A DNA stretch of 27,497 nucleotides, taken from Ruminococcaceae bacterium UBA7030 (GTDB lineage Bacteria > Bacillota > Clostridia > Oscillospirales > Acutalibacteraceae). The stretch lies in NCBI GenBank assembly GCA_002494125.1, contig DLBD01000113.1, positions 1 to 27,497 of the forward strand, read 5' to 3'. Of this stretch, positions 1 to 7,507 are shown one piece after another. Numbering within the stretch: position 1 is the first letter of the stretch; each line of letters begins with the position of its first letter. The position numbers and the translations under genes were made by a program. Below the pieces are notes generated by a model. It was not told the DNA's origin. It searched no databases and saw only the letters and a list, made by a program, of their open reading frames with translations.

Positions 1-298
1 AAACGGTATGACAATGGCGTTCTTAACTCTCTCAATGGCAGAGATTTTCCATTCCTTCAATATGCGTTCGCGCCGCCAGTCAATCGCAAAAATGGGCTCA
101 ATAAACTGGTATCTTGTAGGCGCTATGGTTTTAAGCTTATTCCTTTCAACCGTAGTTATCTATGTACCGTTCCTTGCAAAAGCCTTTGACTTTGCAGCAA
201 TCAGCCTTACAGAGTACGGCGTTTCAATGGGACTTGCGTTCCTCGTAATACCGATTGTAGAAATCATCAAGGCAATCCAAAGAGCCGCAAAGAAATAA
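1..298 (+). CDS. Cation-transporting P-type ATPase, C-terminal fragment (5' end outside window)
   Basis: Only the last 98 or so codons are present, reading in frame from base 2 to the TAA at 296-298. The peptide has the look of the Cation_ATPase_C region of SERCA/PMCA-like Ca2+ P-type ATPases. It shows a membrane segment with an AEIFHSFNMRS-type loop, then a long hydrophobic hairpin (about IDs W..VGAMVLSLFLSTVVIYVPF) and a last helix ending in a short basic tail (AIQRAAKK). The AE.FH.FN.RS motif is typical of the M8-M10 end of bacterial calcium-type ATPases. The phosphorylation and nucleotide domains lie upstream of the window, so the transported ion cannot be assigned here. A hairpin terminator follows directly, so it is not cotranscribed with the downstream glucosidase. 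Confidence 0.82.
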   Translation, partial: NGMTMAFLTLSMAEIFHSFNMRSRRQSIAKMGSINWYLVGAMVLSLFLSTVVIYVPFLAKAFDFAAISLTEYGVSMGLAFLVIPIVEIIKAIQRAAKK

Positions 299-306
299 AA
301 CAACAA

Positions 307-350
307 AACAAACACCGTAGGACATCGTCTTACGGTGTTTGTTATTATTT
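307..350 (+). terminator. Intrinsic terminator after the P-type ATPase
   Basis: A 13-bp perfect stem (arms 307-319 and 331-343, core ACACCGTA/TACGGTGT) with an 11-base loop is followed by the T-rich TTATTATTT. It starts 9 bases after the ATPase stop codon. Confidence 0.85.
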
Positions 351-355
351 CATAT

Positions 356-384
356 TTGCAATGGAAATATAATGGTGTTATAAT
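356..384 (+). promoter_or_regulatory. Sigma-A type promoter for the GH13/GPH operon
   Basis: A -35 box TTGCAA (356-361), a spacer of exactly 17 bases and a -10 box TATAAT (379-384) can be read. The -10 is preceded by TG at 376-377, giving an extended TGtTATAAT. The expected start of transcription is about 391, leaving a leader of roughly 25 bases before the ATG at 417. Confidence 0.8.
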
Positions 385-416
385 TTATTTGTAATTACTT
401 TTTGCGGGGTGAAATT

Positions 417-2312
417 ATGGAAAAAATTACGCCGAATACCACACTTAACGAGTCTATGGCAAATCCTATGGCGAAGGATATGGTTGAAAAGCTTATGCTT
501 GCTTTTCGCCTTCCGTCTGACACGGTTGAAAAAACGCCGCTCGGAAAACTGAAGTTCAAAGCGCTCACAACTCTAACCGCAGGTCTTCTTGACAAAAAGA
601 CGGTACAGACCCTTTGCGATATGTTCAATATGGAAAAGGACGAGCGTATTCTTGACGAGGGAGAGATGAAAGAGCAGTGGTGGAAGGAGGCGATAATCTA
701 TCAGATTTATCCCCGTTCCTTCTTTGACAGCAACGGTGACGGCATCGGTGACCTTAAAGGCATTTGCGAAAAGCTTGATTATATAAAAGACCTCGGAGTT
801 ACTGCAATCTGGTGTTCTCCTTTTTATGATTCGCCTAATGATGACAACGGATACGATATTCGTGATTATAAAAAAATCATGGCTGAATTTGGCACTATGG
901 AGGATTTTGACACCCTTCTTGACGAGGTTCACAAAAGGGGAATGAAGCTTATAATTGACCTTGTTGTCAACCACACAAGTGACGAGCACAAGTGGTTTGT
1001 TGAAGCGCAGAAGTCAAAGGATAATCCGTACCACGATTATTATATCTGGCGTGACAGTCCCGACAGGGACACGCCGCCTAATAACTGGATTTCACTTTTC
1101 AAGGGACCGGCCTGGAACTACTATGAAAGTGTTGACAGCTGGGCGATGCACCTTTTTTCAAAAAAGCAGATGGACTTAAACTGGGAAAATGAAAAGGTGC
1201 GAGAAGAGGTCTATGATATGATGCGTTGGTGGCTTGACAAGGGTATCGACGGCTTCAGAATGGACGTTATAAACTTCATAAGCAAGCAAGCTGATTTACC
1301 TGAGGCTAACGCATTTTTAGGACTTCTTACAGGCTACAAGGGTGCGGAGTATTATTTCTACGGTCCTCGCCTTCACGAGTATCTTCACGAAATGAATCGG
1401 AAGGTTTTAAGCCACTATGATATCTACACAGTGGGTGAGTGCGGAGGCGCAGGAATTGAGATGGACAAAATGCTCACCGCTGACACAAGGCAGGAGCTTG
1501 ACACCGTTTTCAATTTCGACTTTCTTATAAATCAGTTCCACACAAACTACGACGACTATACCTTTAATCTTTTCAAAGTTATGCAGGAGTTTGCGAAGTA
1601 TCAGACTGATTTTACAAACCACTGCTGGCCGACTGTATTTTTTGAAAATCACGACAATCCACGTATCGTTTCAAAATGCGACAGAACAGGTACATACCGA
1701 GAGGATATTTCAAAGGTGTGCGCATTAATAGAAATGACTCTGCGAGGCACGCCGTATATCTTTCAGGGTCAGGAAATATCAATGGCAAACGGCGACTTTG
1801 AAAGTGTTGATGAGCTTGATGACCGTGAGGCGCTCGGAATTTTTGACGAGCTTATGCTAAAGGGCAAAACCGAAGCAAAGGCTTTTGAAAGAGTGAAACG
1901 CGGAACAAGGGACAACGCGAGAACGCCGTTTCAGTGGTCCGACAGTGAAAATGCCGGCTTCACAACAGGTAAGCCGTGGTTGAGAATTTCAAAGGATTAC
2001 CGCAGATACAATGCCGAGGATGAGGCTAAAAACCCCGACTCTGTATTAAGCTTTTATAAAAAAGCAATAGCTTTGCGTAAGTCTGACAAGACGCTTGTTT
2101 ACGGCACCTTCAAAACTGTGTTTGAAAAAAACAGGGTTTACTGTTATGAAAGAGAGCTTGACGGCGTGAAGTATTATGTTGAACTGAACCTTTCGCCCGA
2201 AAGCGCAAAACGGCCGATTGACACATCAGAAATGGAGCTTGTGCTTTCAACAAAGGGAAGCACGGCAGACACTCTTCGTGCCTTCGAGGGCAATGTGTAT
2301 AAAGCGAGGTAA
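417..2312 (+). CDS. Alpha-glucosidase / oligo-1,6-glucosidase, GH13 family (GH13_31-like)
   Basis: Cytoplasmic retaining alpha-glucosidase of 631 residues; no signal peptide. The (beta/alpha)8 barrel begins around residue 88 with WWKEAIIYQIYPRSF, the standard opening of oligo-1,6-glucosidase and trehalose-6-phosphate hydrolase relatives. Seen motifs: DLVVNHTS (about 181-188), GFRMD with the nucleophile D283, VGE with the acid/base E341, and FENHD with the stabiliser D413. The residue after the nucleophile is Val, which in the yeast and Bacillus enzymes goes with alpha-1,6 (isomaltose) rather than alpha-1,4 preference, so isomalto-oligosaccharides are the likely substrate (inference). About 85 residues precede the barrel, which is unusual; family members normally begin almost at the barrel. 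I chose ATG 417 because GGGGTG sits just before it; an upstream in-frame TTG at 402 would overlap that site. The GPH symporter follows after 2 bases, so uptake and cleavage are co-expressed. Confidence 0.92.
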   Translation: MEKITPNTTLNESMANPMAKDMVEKLMLAFRLPSDTVEKTPLGKLKFKALTTLTAGLLDKKTVQTLCDMFNMEKDERILDEGEMKEQWWKEAIIYQIYPRSFFDSNGDGIGDLKGICEKLDYIKDLGVTAIWCSPFYDSPNDDNGYDIRDYKKIMAEFGTMEDFDTLLDEVHKRGMKLIIDLVVNHTSDEHKWFVEAQKSKDNPYHDYYIWRDSPDRDTPPNNWISLFKGPAWNYYESVDSWAMHLFSKKQMDLNWENEKVREEVYDMMRWWLDKGIDGFRMDVINFISKQADLPEANAFLGLLTGYKGAEYYFYGPRLHEYLHEMNRKVLSHYDIYTVGECGGAGIEMDKMLTADTRQELDTVFNFDFLINQFHTNYDDYTFNLFKVMQEFAKYQTDFTNHCWPTVFFENHDNPRIVSKCDRTGTYREDISKVCALIEMTLRGTPYIFQGQEISMANGDFESVDELDDREALGIFDELMLKGKTEAKAFERVKRGTRDNARTPFQWSDSENAGFTTGKPWLRISKDYRRYNAEDEAKNPDSVLSFYKKAIALRKSDKTLVYGTFKTVFEKNRVYCYERELDGVKYYVELNLSPESAKRPIDTSEMELVLSTKGSTADTLRAFEGNVYKAR

Positions 2313-2314
2313 CT

Positions 2315-3820
2315 ATGGCAAAAAGGATAAAAAATGCTAATACTTATACAGGTAAAGAGGCGACGATGTACCTGACCGGTATGTTTGGTCAGAATATGAT
2401 TTACAATATTGTCGCAACAGGACTTTACTATTATTTTCAGAATGTTATCTGCCTTGACGCAGTTGCGCTTGGCTGGATATTTGCAGTCGCAAGAGTCTGG
2501 GACGCAATCAACGACCCGATGATGGGCACAATCGTTGACAGAACAAATACCAAATGGGGCAAGTGTAAGCCGTATCTTATGTTCTGTCCTATACTCATCT
2601 GTGTAATAACCTGCCTGACTTTTCTCAACGGAAACTATGCCGAGGCAAAGCTTGCCGGAAATTCAACTGCAATGCTTCTTATCACAGCATGGGCAGCGAT
2701 TTCCTATATACTTTGGGGTATGAGCTATACTATCGGCGATATTCCGCTTTGGGGCGTAATTCCTCGAATGTCAGAGGACGAGGGCGACAGAGCAAAGCTC
2801 ATCTCTCTTGCAAGAATTATTGCGTCAATCGGCGCAGCAGTTGTTGTTGTCGGAATTATTCCTGTTTCACAGGCGCTCAACAAAACTTTCGGTGAAAACG
2901 AAAATGCACAAAAGGGCTTTATTGTTGCCGGCTTTGCCTTTACGATTGTCGGCTCGCTTCTATTTGAGCTTGCAGGTATCGGCGTTAAGGAAAAGGTAAA
3001 TGTAAAAGAGGATACAAAGACAATGAAGGAAAGCTTCAAGCTTATGTGGAGCTGTGTTCCGTTCAGACGTATTCTTATTTCCGGTGTGCTTCGTTCACCT
3101 ATGCAGCTTATGGCGATTATCGTTATAACACTTTTCACATATTACTACTGCGACGGTGATATGAACACCGCCTTTACCGACCCGAAAAAGCTTGTAATTC
3201 TGCTTATTGTCGGCGGAGGATTTTTCATCGGTCAGTTCGGCGCAATGGCGCTCTTCCCGATACTTATTAAAAAAATTGACACAAAAACCCTTTATAATCT
3301 CACAGCCCTTTCGGGAATTCCTACCGGACTTATCTTTGTGCTTTATAAACTTGCACCTTATGACCTTGCGGAGATTAAATGGGTTTCAGTCCTCGGTGTG
3401 CTTATTCTTCTCGGCGGTGCAGGCTTCGGTCTTGTAATGGTATGCCAGTCGATGATGATAAGCGATTGTATCGACTATGAGGAATACCATAACGGCCACC
3501 GTCCCGATGGCGTTTTCTTCTCGGGACAAAGCTTTATCACAAAGCTTTCTGCGGGCATCGCGTCAATTATGTCGGCTTATGTTTTTGCCTTTGTCGGCTA
3601 TACAGACGTCAACATTGACAAAATGAATAAGGCGCTTGCAGCAGGCGCAAACTTTGCGAAGGACTATGAAAGCTATTCTTCGGCAATGTGGTTTCTCCTG
3701 ACGGTGCCGCCGGCAATCGGAATGATTATCGCAGTTATCCCGACAATTAAATATGAAATAACAAAACCGGAGCATGAAAAAATGCTTTCCGCCCTCGTCG
3801 AAAGACATAAGGAGAAATAA
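2315..3820 (+). CDS. GPH-family sugar:cation symporter (MelB-like)
   Basis: A 501-residue integral membrane transporter of the glycoside-pentoside-hexuronide:cation symporter family (major facilitator fold, about 12 membrane helices). The signature RVWDAINDPMMG is at residues 60-71. D63, N66 and D67 correspond to the cation-site residues D55, N58 and D59 of MelB. A further acidic residue in GDIPLWG (D142) matches MelB D124. The cytosolic-loop pattern DR.N.KWGK.KPY follows the helix-2 motif, as in the family. It starts 2 bases after the glucosidase stop, with a GCGAGG ribosome site inside the upstream gene. It is therefore the probable importer of the alpha-glucoside cleaved by that enzyme. 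Which sugar and which coupling ion cannot be read from sequence. A hairpin ends the unit. Confidence 0.92.
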   Translation: MAKRIKNANTYTGKEATMYLTGMFGQNMIYNIVATGLYYYFQNVICLDAVALGWIFAVARVWDAINDPMMGTIVDRTNTKWGKCKPYLMFCPILICVITCLTFLNGNYAEAKLAGNSTAMLLITAWAAISYILWGMSYTIGDIPLWGVIPRMSEDEGDRAKLISLARIIASIGAAVVVVGIIPVSQALNKTFGENENAQKGFIVAGFAFTIVGSLLFELAGIGVKEKVNVKEDTKTMKESFKLMWSCVPFRRILISGVLRSPMQLMAIIVITLFTYYYCDGDMNTAFTDPKKLVILLIVGGGFFIGQFGAMALFPILIKKIDTKTLYNLTALSGIPTGLIFVLYKLAPYDLAEIKWVSVLGVLILLGGAGFGLVMVCQSMMISDCIDYEEYHNGHRPDGVFFSGQSFITKLSAGIASIMSAYVFAFVGYTDVNIDKMNKALAAGANFAKDYESYSSAMWFLLTVPPAIGMIIAVIPTIKYEITKPEHEKMLSALVERHKEK

Positions 3821-3825
3821 AAAGA

Positions 3826-3859
3826 AAACACCGTATGTGTACCAACACATACGGTGTTT
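3826..3859. terminator. Bidirectional terminator between convergent operons
   Basis: A perfect 15-bp inverted repeat (3826-3840 and 3845-3859) with the 4-base loop ACCA lies between the stop codons of the GPH symporter (+) and the MIF homologue (-). Read on the minus strand the stem runs into a T-rich tract (complement of AAATAAAAAG), a strong terminator. On the plus strand the tail TATTATTAAA is weaker. Confidence 0.87.
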
Positions 3860-3863
3860 ATTA

Positions 3864-4205
3864 TTAAAAATTAAAACCGTTATATCCCCAATGGTCGATT
3901 TCGGTATATTTGACATATGTTCTGTCAGGTGACACGCCGAGATATTTTTGCGATATATCGCAAAGCCTTTTTGTAAGCTCGTCGTATGCGCTGTCAGAAG
4001 CGCTGCCGAAACTTGACACCTCAAACATTGCGCAGTCTGCACCGTCGCCCTTGAAGTACATTTTGCCCGGCTCGTCAATGTTTATCATAAGCCACGCTTC
4101 GCTTTTTCCCGGGATTGCGGTTATTGCTCTTCCGAGCTCCGACTTAAGCTCATCAGCGCAGGTGCTTACGAGCTTTGAATTCGTTTTTACATTTATATAT
4201 GGCAT
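3864..4205 (-). CDS. Macrophage migration inhibitory factor (MIF)-like tautomerase
   Basis: A small protein of 113 residues, the normal MIF length, in the tautomerase/MIF superfamily. After removal of Met it would expose Pro as the catalytic base (MPYINVKTN start). Aligned by eye with human MIF it keeps the catalytic Lys (K34 in GKSE), the C-A-x-x of the CALC motif (C58) and the diagnostic ISPDR-Y stretch as VSPDRTYVKY. Y97 matches MIF Tyr95. MIF Ile64 is Phe (F66) and Asn97 is Lys (K99). MIF family members are trimers that tautomerise ketonitriles or phenylpyruvate-like compounds; the biological substrate is unknown here. It is the last gene of the minus-strand operon. It starts 1 base after the hydrolase stop, with AGGAG placed before the ATG inside that gene. 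No signal peptide is present, so any exported role would need another route. It resembles the long animal-type MIF more than the roughly 60-residue 4-oxalocrotonate tautomerases. Confidence 0.88.
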   Translation of the reverse strand: MPYINVKTNSKLVSTCADELKSELGRAITAIPGKSEAWLMINIDEPGKMYFKGDGADCAMFEVSSFGSASDSAYDELTKRLCDISQKYLGVSPDRTYVKYTEIDHWGYNGFNF

Positions 4206-4206
4206 A

Positions 4207-5166
4207 TTATTCTCCTAAATACTTTGAGATAAACTCGTCAACAGTTTTGAGATAAAGCTCTTCATTAGTTGAAATTGACTGTGCGTGTGTTGCGCCGTCA
4301 ACTATAAGGAGCTCCTTTTCATTGCCGCAAAGGTTATAAAGCTCCTCTCCCATTGCGGTAGGAACAAAGTCGTCTGCGCCGCCGTGAATAAAGAGCATCG
4401 GCACCTTTGAATTTTTAACAGATTCTCTGTTATCCGTGTCGTTGAGGTCATAGCCTGCGAACACCTTGTTCATTGCGTTGAAAACCTTAACAAACGGCTC
4501 GGGATTTTTTACTCCGAAGTTCTTTGCGGTATTTGCGAATTCCTCAACTGCGTTTGTAAACGGACAGTCGGCAATGGCAAGCTTAACCTGCGCAGGAACG
4601 CTGTCAACCATCTTACAAACGGTTGCGCCGCCCATTGAAACACCATGGACGATAATCTTTATATCCTCGCCGAAACGCTCAATGAGATAGTCTATCCACT
4701 TAAGAGTGTCCTGACTTTCAAAAAGACCAAAACCTACGAATCTGCCTTCGCTGTCGCCGCTTGCAACATGGTCAATACTGAGGAAGTTGTATCCTTTTTC
4801 AACATAATGTCTTGCAAATGCAGCAGGGTCGCCGTCATGACTTGCGTGGTAGCCGTGAAGGCCTATAACAAACACCTTGCTCTCCTCGTCGGGATATGTA
4901 AGGTAGCCCTGAAGCTTTTCACCTCTGTCGGAGTTGATTGAAATATACTCTGTATTCTGCTGTCTTATCCAGATTCTCTTCTCCTGAAGGAACTTGTCAT
5001 AATCTGCATTTGCCTCGTTTGCGGCATTGTAACCGACTTTGCCGAGTATTGAGTTGAAATCGCTTCGCCTTCCCATTACGTCGTAATAGCCGTGAATAAT
5101 CTGCTCAACAGCAAATGCTCCGAGTGCAACAGCGCCTACGGCAAATATTTTTTTACCTTTTCCCAT
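4207..5166 (-). CDS. Membrane-anchored alpha/beta hydrolase
   Basis: A 319-residue serine hydrolase. An N-terminal hydrophobic segment (about residues 7-25, after MGKGKK) would anchor it to the membrane with the catalytic domain outside or act as an uncleaved signal. The alpha/beta-hydrolase fold starts around residue 80. The oxyanion-side HGYHASHDGD is at 104-113, the nucleophile elbow GVSMGG places Ser177, HGGADDFVP gives Asp265 as the acid, and GATHAQS gives His294. The pattern resembles the BAAT/YtqA/bem46-like group of small esterases, peptidases and thioesterases, and I cannot name the substrate. It lies in the operon 15 bases after the second GPH symporter, with a perfect AAGGAG before ATG, and is followed 1 base later by the MIF homologue. 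That pairing suggests a shared small-molecule substrate, which is inference only. Confidence 0.85.
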   Translation of the reverse strand: MGKGKKIFAVGAVALGAFAVEQIIHGYYDVMGRRSDFNSILGKVGYNAANEANADYDKFLQEKRIWIRQQNTEYISINSDRGEKLQGYLTYPDEESKVFVIGLHGYHASHDGDPAAFARHYVEKGYNFLSIDHVASGDSEGRFVGFGLFESQDTLKWIDYLIERFGEDIKIIVHGVSMGGATVCKMVDSVPAQVKLAIADCPFTNAVEEFANTAKNFGVKNPEPFVKVFNAMNKVFAGYDLNDTDNRESVKNSKVPMLFIHGGADDFVPTAMGEELYNLCGNEKELLIVDGATHAQSISTNEELYLKTVDEFISKYLGE

Positions 5167-5181
5167 AATTATATCTCCTTA

Positions 5182-6660
5182 TTATTCGTTAATAACTATT
5201 CCTTTTTCAGCTCGCTGAACTGCAAGCTCGCTTTCAATCTGATCCTTGAACTTACCTGTAATCTTATAGAAGAAGAGCGGTACTGTACAAAGAAGAAGCG
5301 AAATTGCAGGGATTATTGATATAATGTTGAACATACCGCTTCTTATTGAAGGTTCAACCTCAAGCGGATTTACTGTTGTTGCGGCATTGATTTCACTAAC
5401 GTTAAGACCGACAACAATATACATAAGTATGATTGCCGAGGTTGCAAGTGCATTTCCGAATTTGTTTACAAAGCTTACTATTGCCGAGCCCATGCCTGTG
5501 AGCCTGTATCCTGTTTTCCATTCCATATAGTCAAGGCAGTCAAACACCATTGCGGAGGTGCAGACATTGATAACGCCGCATGGAATTGTCGAAATAAGAA
5601 GACAGGGAACGCATGCCCAGAAATGCTCGTAACCGATAAAATACATAGCCATTGATGAAGCGGCGCCCAAAAGCGACGAGCCGATAATAAGCTGCTTGTA
5701 GCTGAATTTTTTTATTAGCGGAGTAACTGCAATCATTGCGCCGAACATACCTATAGCGCTTGCTGCGGCAAGAATTGTTGAAACCTTTGAAATATTGCCC
5801 TGAAGCGCCTCTTCAAGCGCCTGTCCCGAAAGTCCGGAAGTGTCCTGCCCAATGTAGAAGGAATATCTTGCAACGTGAACAGCACCCGCCTGGAACATAT
5901 ATCTTGCAGCGGAAATAATGCCCATAAGAGCGCAGAGCATAAGCGGTTTGCAGGTAAGAATGAGTTTGAGTGAATTCGGCTCGTCCTTGCTCTTCTTTTC
6001 GGGAATAGGAATGTTAATTCTTTCCTTTGTCTTGAAATATACCCTTACGAAAAGGAGGTTACCGATAACCGATGCCGTAAGCGCCATAACGATATACTTC
6101 GTCTTTTCAAGCTGCGTGCCCGCAAGATTAAGCTTCGGCAGGATAAAGCCGAGCGCCATAAACATTGCCATCGGAATTGCAGAGCCGATACCGTTAAAAG
6201 TTCTGGCTTTTGAAATTATGGAGCCTCGCTCGTCCGCGTTTGGCGTCATTGCGTTTGGAAGCGACCAGAACGGTACGTCAGACGAGGTGTAAATCATACC
6301 CCATAAAATGTATGTAACGCCTGCGTAAATCATCTTCTGCGTCGCGCTGATGTTTGGCGCATAGAAAAGAAGCATAGTAAGAACTGCAACCGGAATCGGA
6401 GTCCATAAAATATATGGCTTCATCTTTCCTTTTTTCGGATTTGCATGGTCGACTATATATCCCATAATAGGATCGTTGATTGCGTCCCATACTCTTGCAA
6501 GGAGCATAAGAAGAAGCACGAAAATCGGCGACAGCATAAGTACATTAAGATAGAAGTCGGATATGTAGGAACTCATTATTCCGTAAACCATACCCTGACC
6601 TAAGGCACCTATTGCATAAGCGAGCCATTCTTTGTTTGATACATAAGTTTTACTGCTCAT
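5182..6660 (-). CDS. GPH-family sugar:cation symporter, second copy
   Basis: A 492-residue MelB-type symporter and paralogue of the one at 2315-3820. RVWDAINDPIMG is at residues 56-67, with D59, N62 and D63 in the cation-site positions. The helix-4 acid is in SSDVPFWS (D128). The two copies differ substantially outside these motifs (residues 1-40 and the C terminus), so they are not a recent tandem duplication. Within the operon it follows signal peptidase I by 20 bases and precedes the hydrolase. The upstream GH36-like enzyme makes an alpha-galactoside such as melibiose or raffinose-type sugar a reasonable cargo (inference). The start is supported by AGGGGG just upstream of the ATG at 6660. 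Confidence 0.92.
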   Translation of the reverse strand: MSSKTYVSNKEWLAYAIGALGQGMVYGIMSSYISDFYLNVLMLSPIFVLLLMLLARVWDAINDPIMGYIVDHANPKKGKMKPYILWTPIPVAVLTMLLFYAPNISATQKMIYAGVTYILWGMIYTSSDVPFWSLPNAMTPNADERGSIISKARTFNGIGSAIPMAMFMALGFILPKLNLAGTQLEKTKYIVMALTASVIGNLLFVRVYFKTKERINIPIPEKKSKDEPNSLKLILTCKPLMLCALMGIISAARYMFQAGAVHVARYSFYIGQDTSGLSGQALEEALQGNISKVSTILAAASAIGMFGAMIAVTPLIKKFSYKQLIIGSSLLGAASSMAMYFIGYEHFWACVPCLLISTIPCGVINVCTSAMVFDCLDYMEWKTGYRLTGMGSAIVSFVNKFGNALATSAIILMYIVVGLNVSEINAATTVNPLEVEPSIRSGMFNIISIIPAISLLLCTVPLFFYKITGKFKDQIESELAVQRAEKGIVINE

Positions 6661-6680
6661 ATTTCCCCCTGAAATATTTT

Positions 6681-7505
6681 TTATGAAACAGGTGCGAAGA
6701 AGTCAAAGGTGCTTTGCCTGTACTCCTTGGCCCTGTAATATCTGAATTTAACCTTGCCGATGATATTGTCTTTTGTTACAAACTTGTTTTGCCAGTATCT
6801 TGCGTCAAGGCTTGCATTTCTGTTGTCGCCCATCATAAAGTAGCAGCCCTCCGGAACCTCGTAAGGACCGAAATCACCGATTTGCTCCTCCCTGAGATAT
6901 GACGATTCGTCAAGTTGGTATTGCTTACCTTCGGAGTCTGTTATATATGTAACTCCGTTTACAATCTCAACCGTTTCGCCGGGAAGTCCGATGACTCTTT
7001 TAACATAGTATTTTTCATTTCCGTTTCCCTGCGGTAAATCCTCATCGTAGTCGGGATTGATGAAAATTAATATGTCGCCTCTTTCAGGGTCGTCGTTTAT
7101 ATATGCAAGTCTGCTTGCAATAACTCTGTCCTTGAGCTGAATTGTGTCAAGCATTGAGCCTGTTGGTACAACCGCATTTGCAAATACAAAGGTTTTAAGC
7201 AGTATAGCAATAACAACGGCAATAACTATCGGAGCGAGAAAGTCGATTGTGTCCTTAAGAGGACTCTTTTCCTCTTCCTCCTTGCTGTCCTTTTTGTTGT
7301 TTTCTTTTTCGGCTTTTGGCGCCGGCTCAACTGCTGTGCTGTCTTCCTTTTCAGTTTGAGTTATATCGTTTTCAGCCTGCTCAACCTCATGTGTGGGACT
7401 TGGCTCGTCAGTGCCAGAGTCAAAAATCTGTGCACCGCACTGGGGACAGATATACCAATCTTCCTTTTTAATTAGGGCATCGCAGCCGCACTTTTTGCAT
7501 ACCAT
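6681..7505 (-). CDS. lepB: Signal peptidase I with N-terminal zinc ribbon
   Basis: Type I leader peptidase of 274 residues that releases exported proteins from the membrane. Residues 1-23 form a zinc ribbon (C3-x2-C6 and C20-x2-C23). Residues about 28-80 are a low-complexity acidic/lysine-rich linker (PSPTHE, KKDSKEEEEK). A single membrane helix lies at about 88-110. The peptidase domain then shows the Ser-Lys dyad S117 (PTGSM) and K169 (YYVKRVIGLPG), and box E GDNRNASLDAR at 226-236. This is the Gram-positive single-span type. Family members of about 180-200 residues lack the first 80 residues. With the usual topology the ribbon would sit in the cytoplasm. The gene lies 2 bases after the GH36-like gene inside a carbohydrate operon, which is an odd location for a housekeeping peptidase. 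A second signal peptidase elsewhere in the genome is possible. Confidence 0.93.
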   Translation of the reverse strand: MVCKKCGCDALIKKEDWYICPQCGAQIFDSGTDEPSPTHEVEQAENDITQTEKEDSTAVEPAPKAEKENNKKDSKEEEEKSPLKDTIDFLAPIVIAVVIAILLKTFVFANAVVPTGSMLDTIQLKDRVIASRLAYINDDPERGDILIFINPDYDEDLPQGNGNEKYYVKRVIGLPGETVEIVNGVTYITDSEGKQYQLDESSYLREEQIGDFGPYEVPEGCYFMMGDNRNASLDARYWQNKFVTKDNIIGKVKFRYYRAKEYRQSTFDFFAPVS

Positions 7506-7507
7506 AA

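Noticed and set aside
402..416. Upstream TTG start for the GH13 gene
   Set aside because: It would include the ribosome site GGGGTG that properly serves the ATG at 417, and the extra five codons add nothing conserved.
3563..4078. 171-residue minus-strand frame overlapping the GPH symporter end and the MIF homologue
   Set aside because: It runs through the 15-bp terminator and out of frame with both real genes; no family resemblance.
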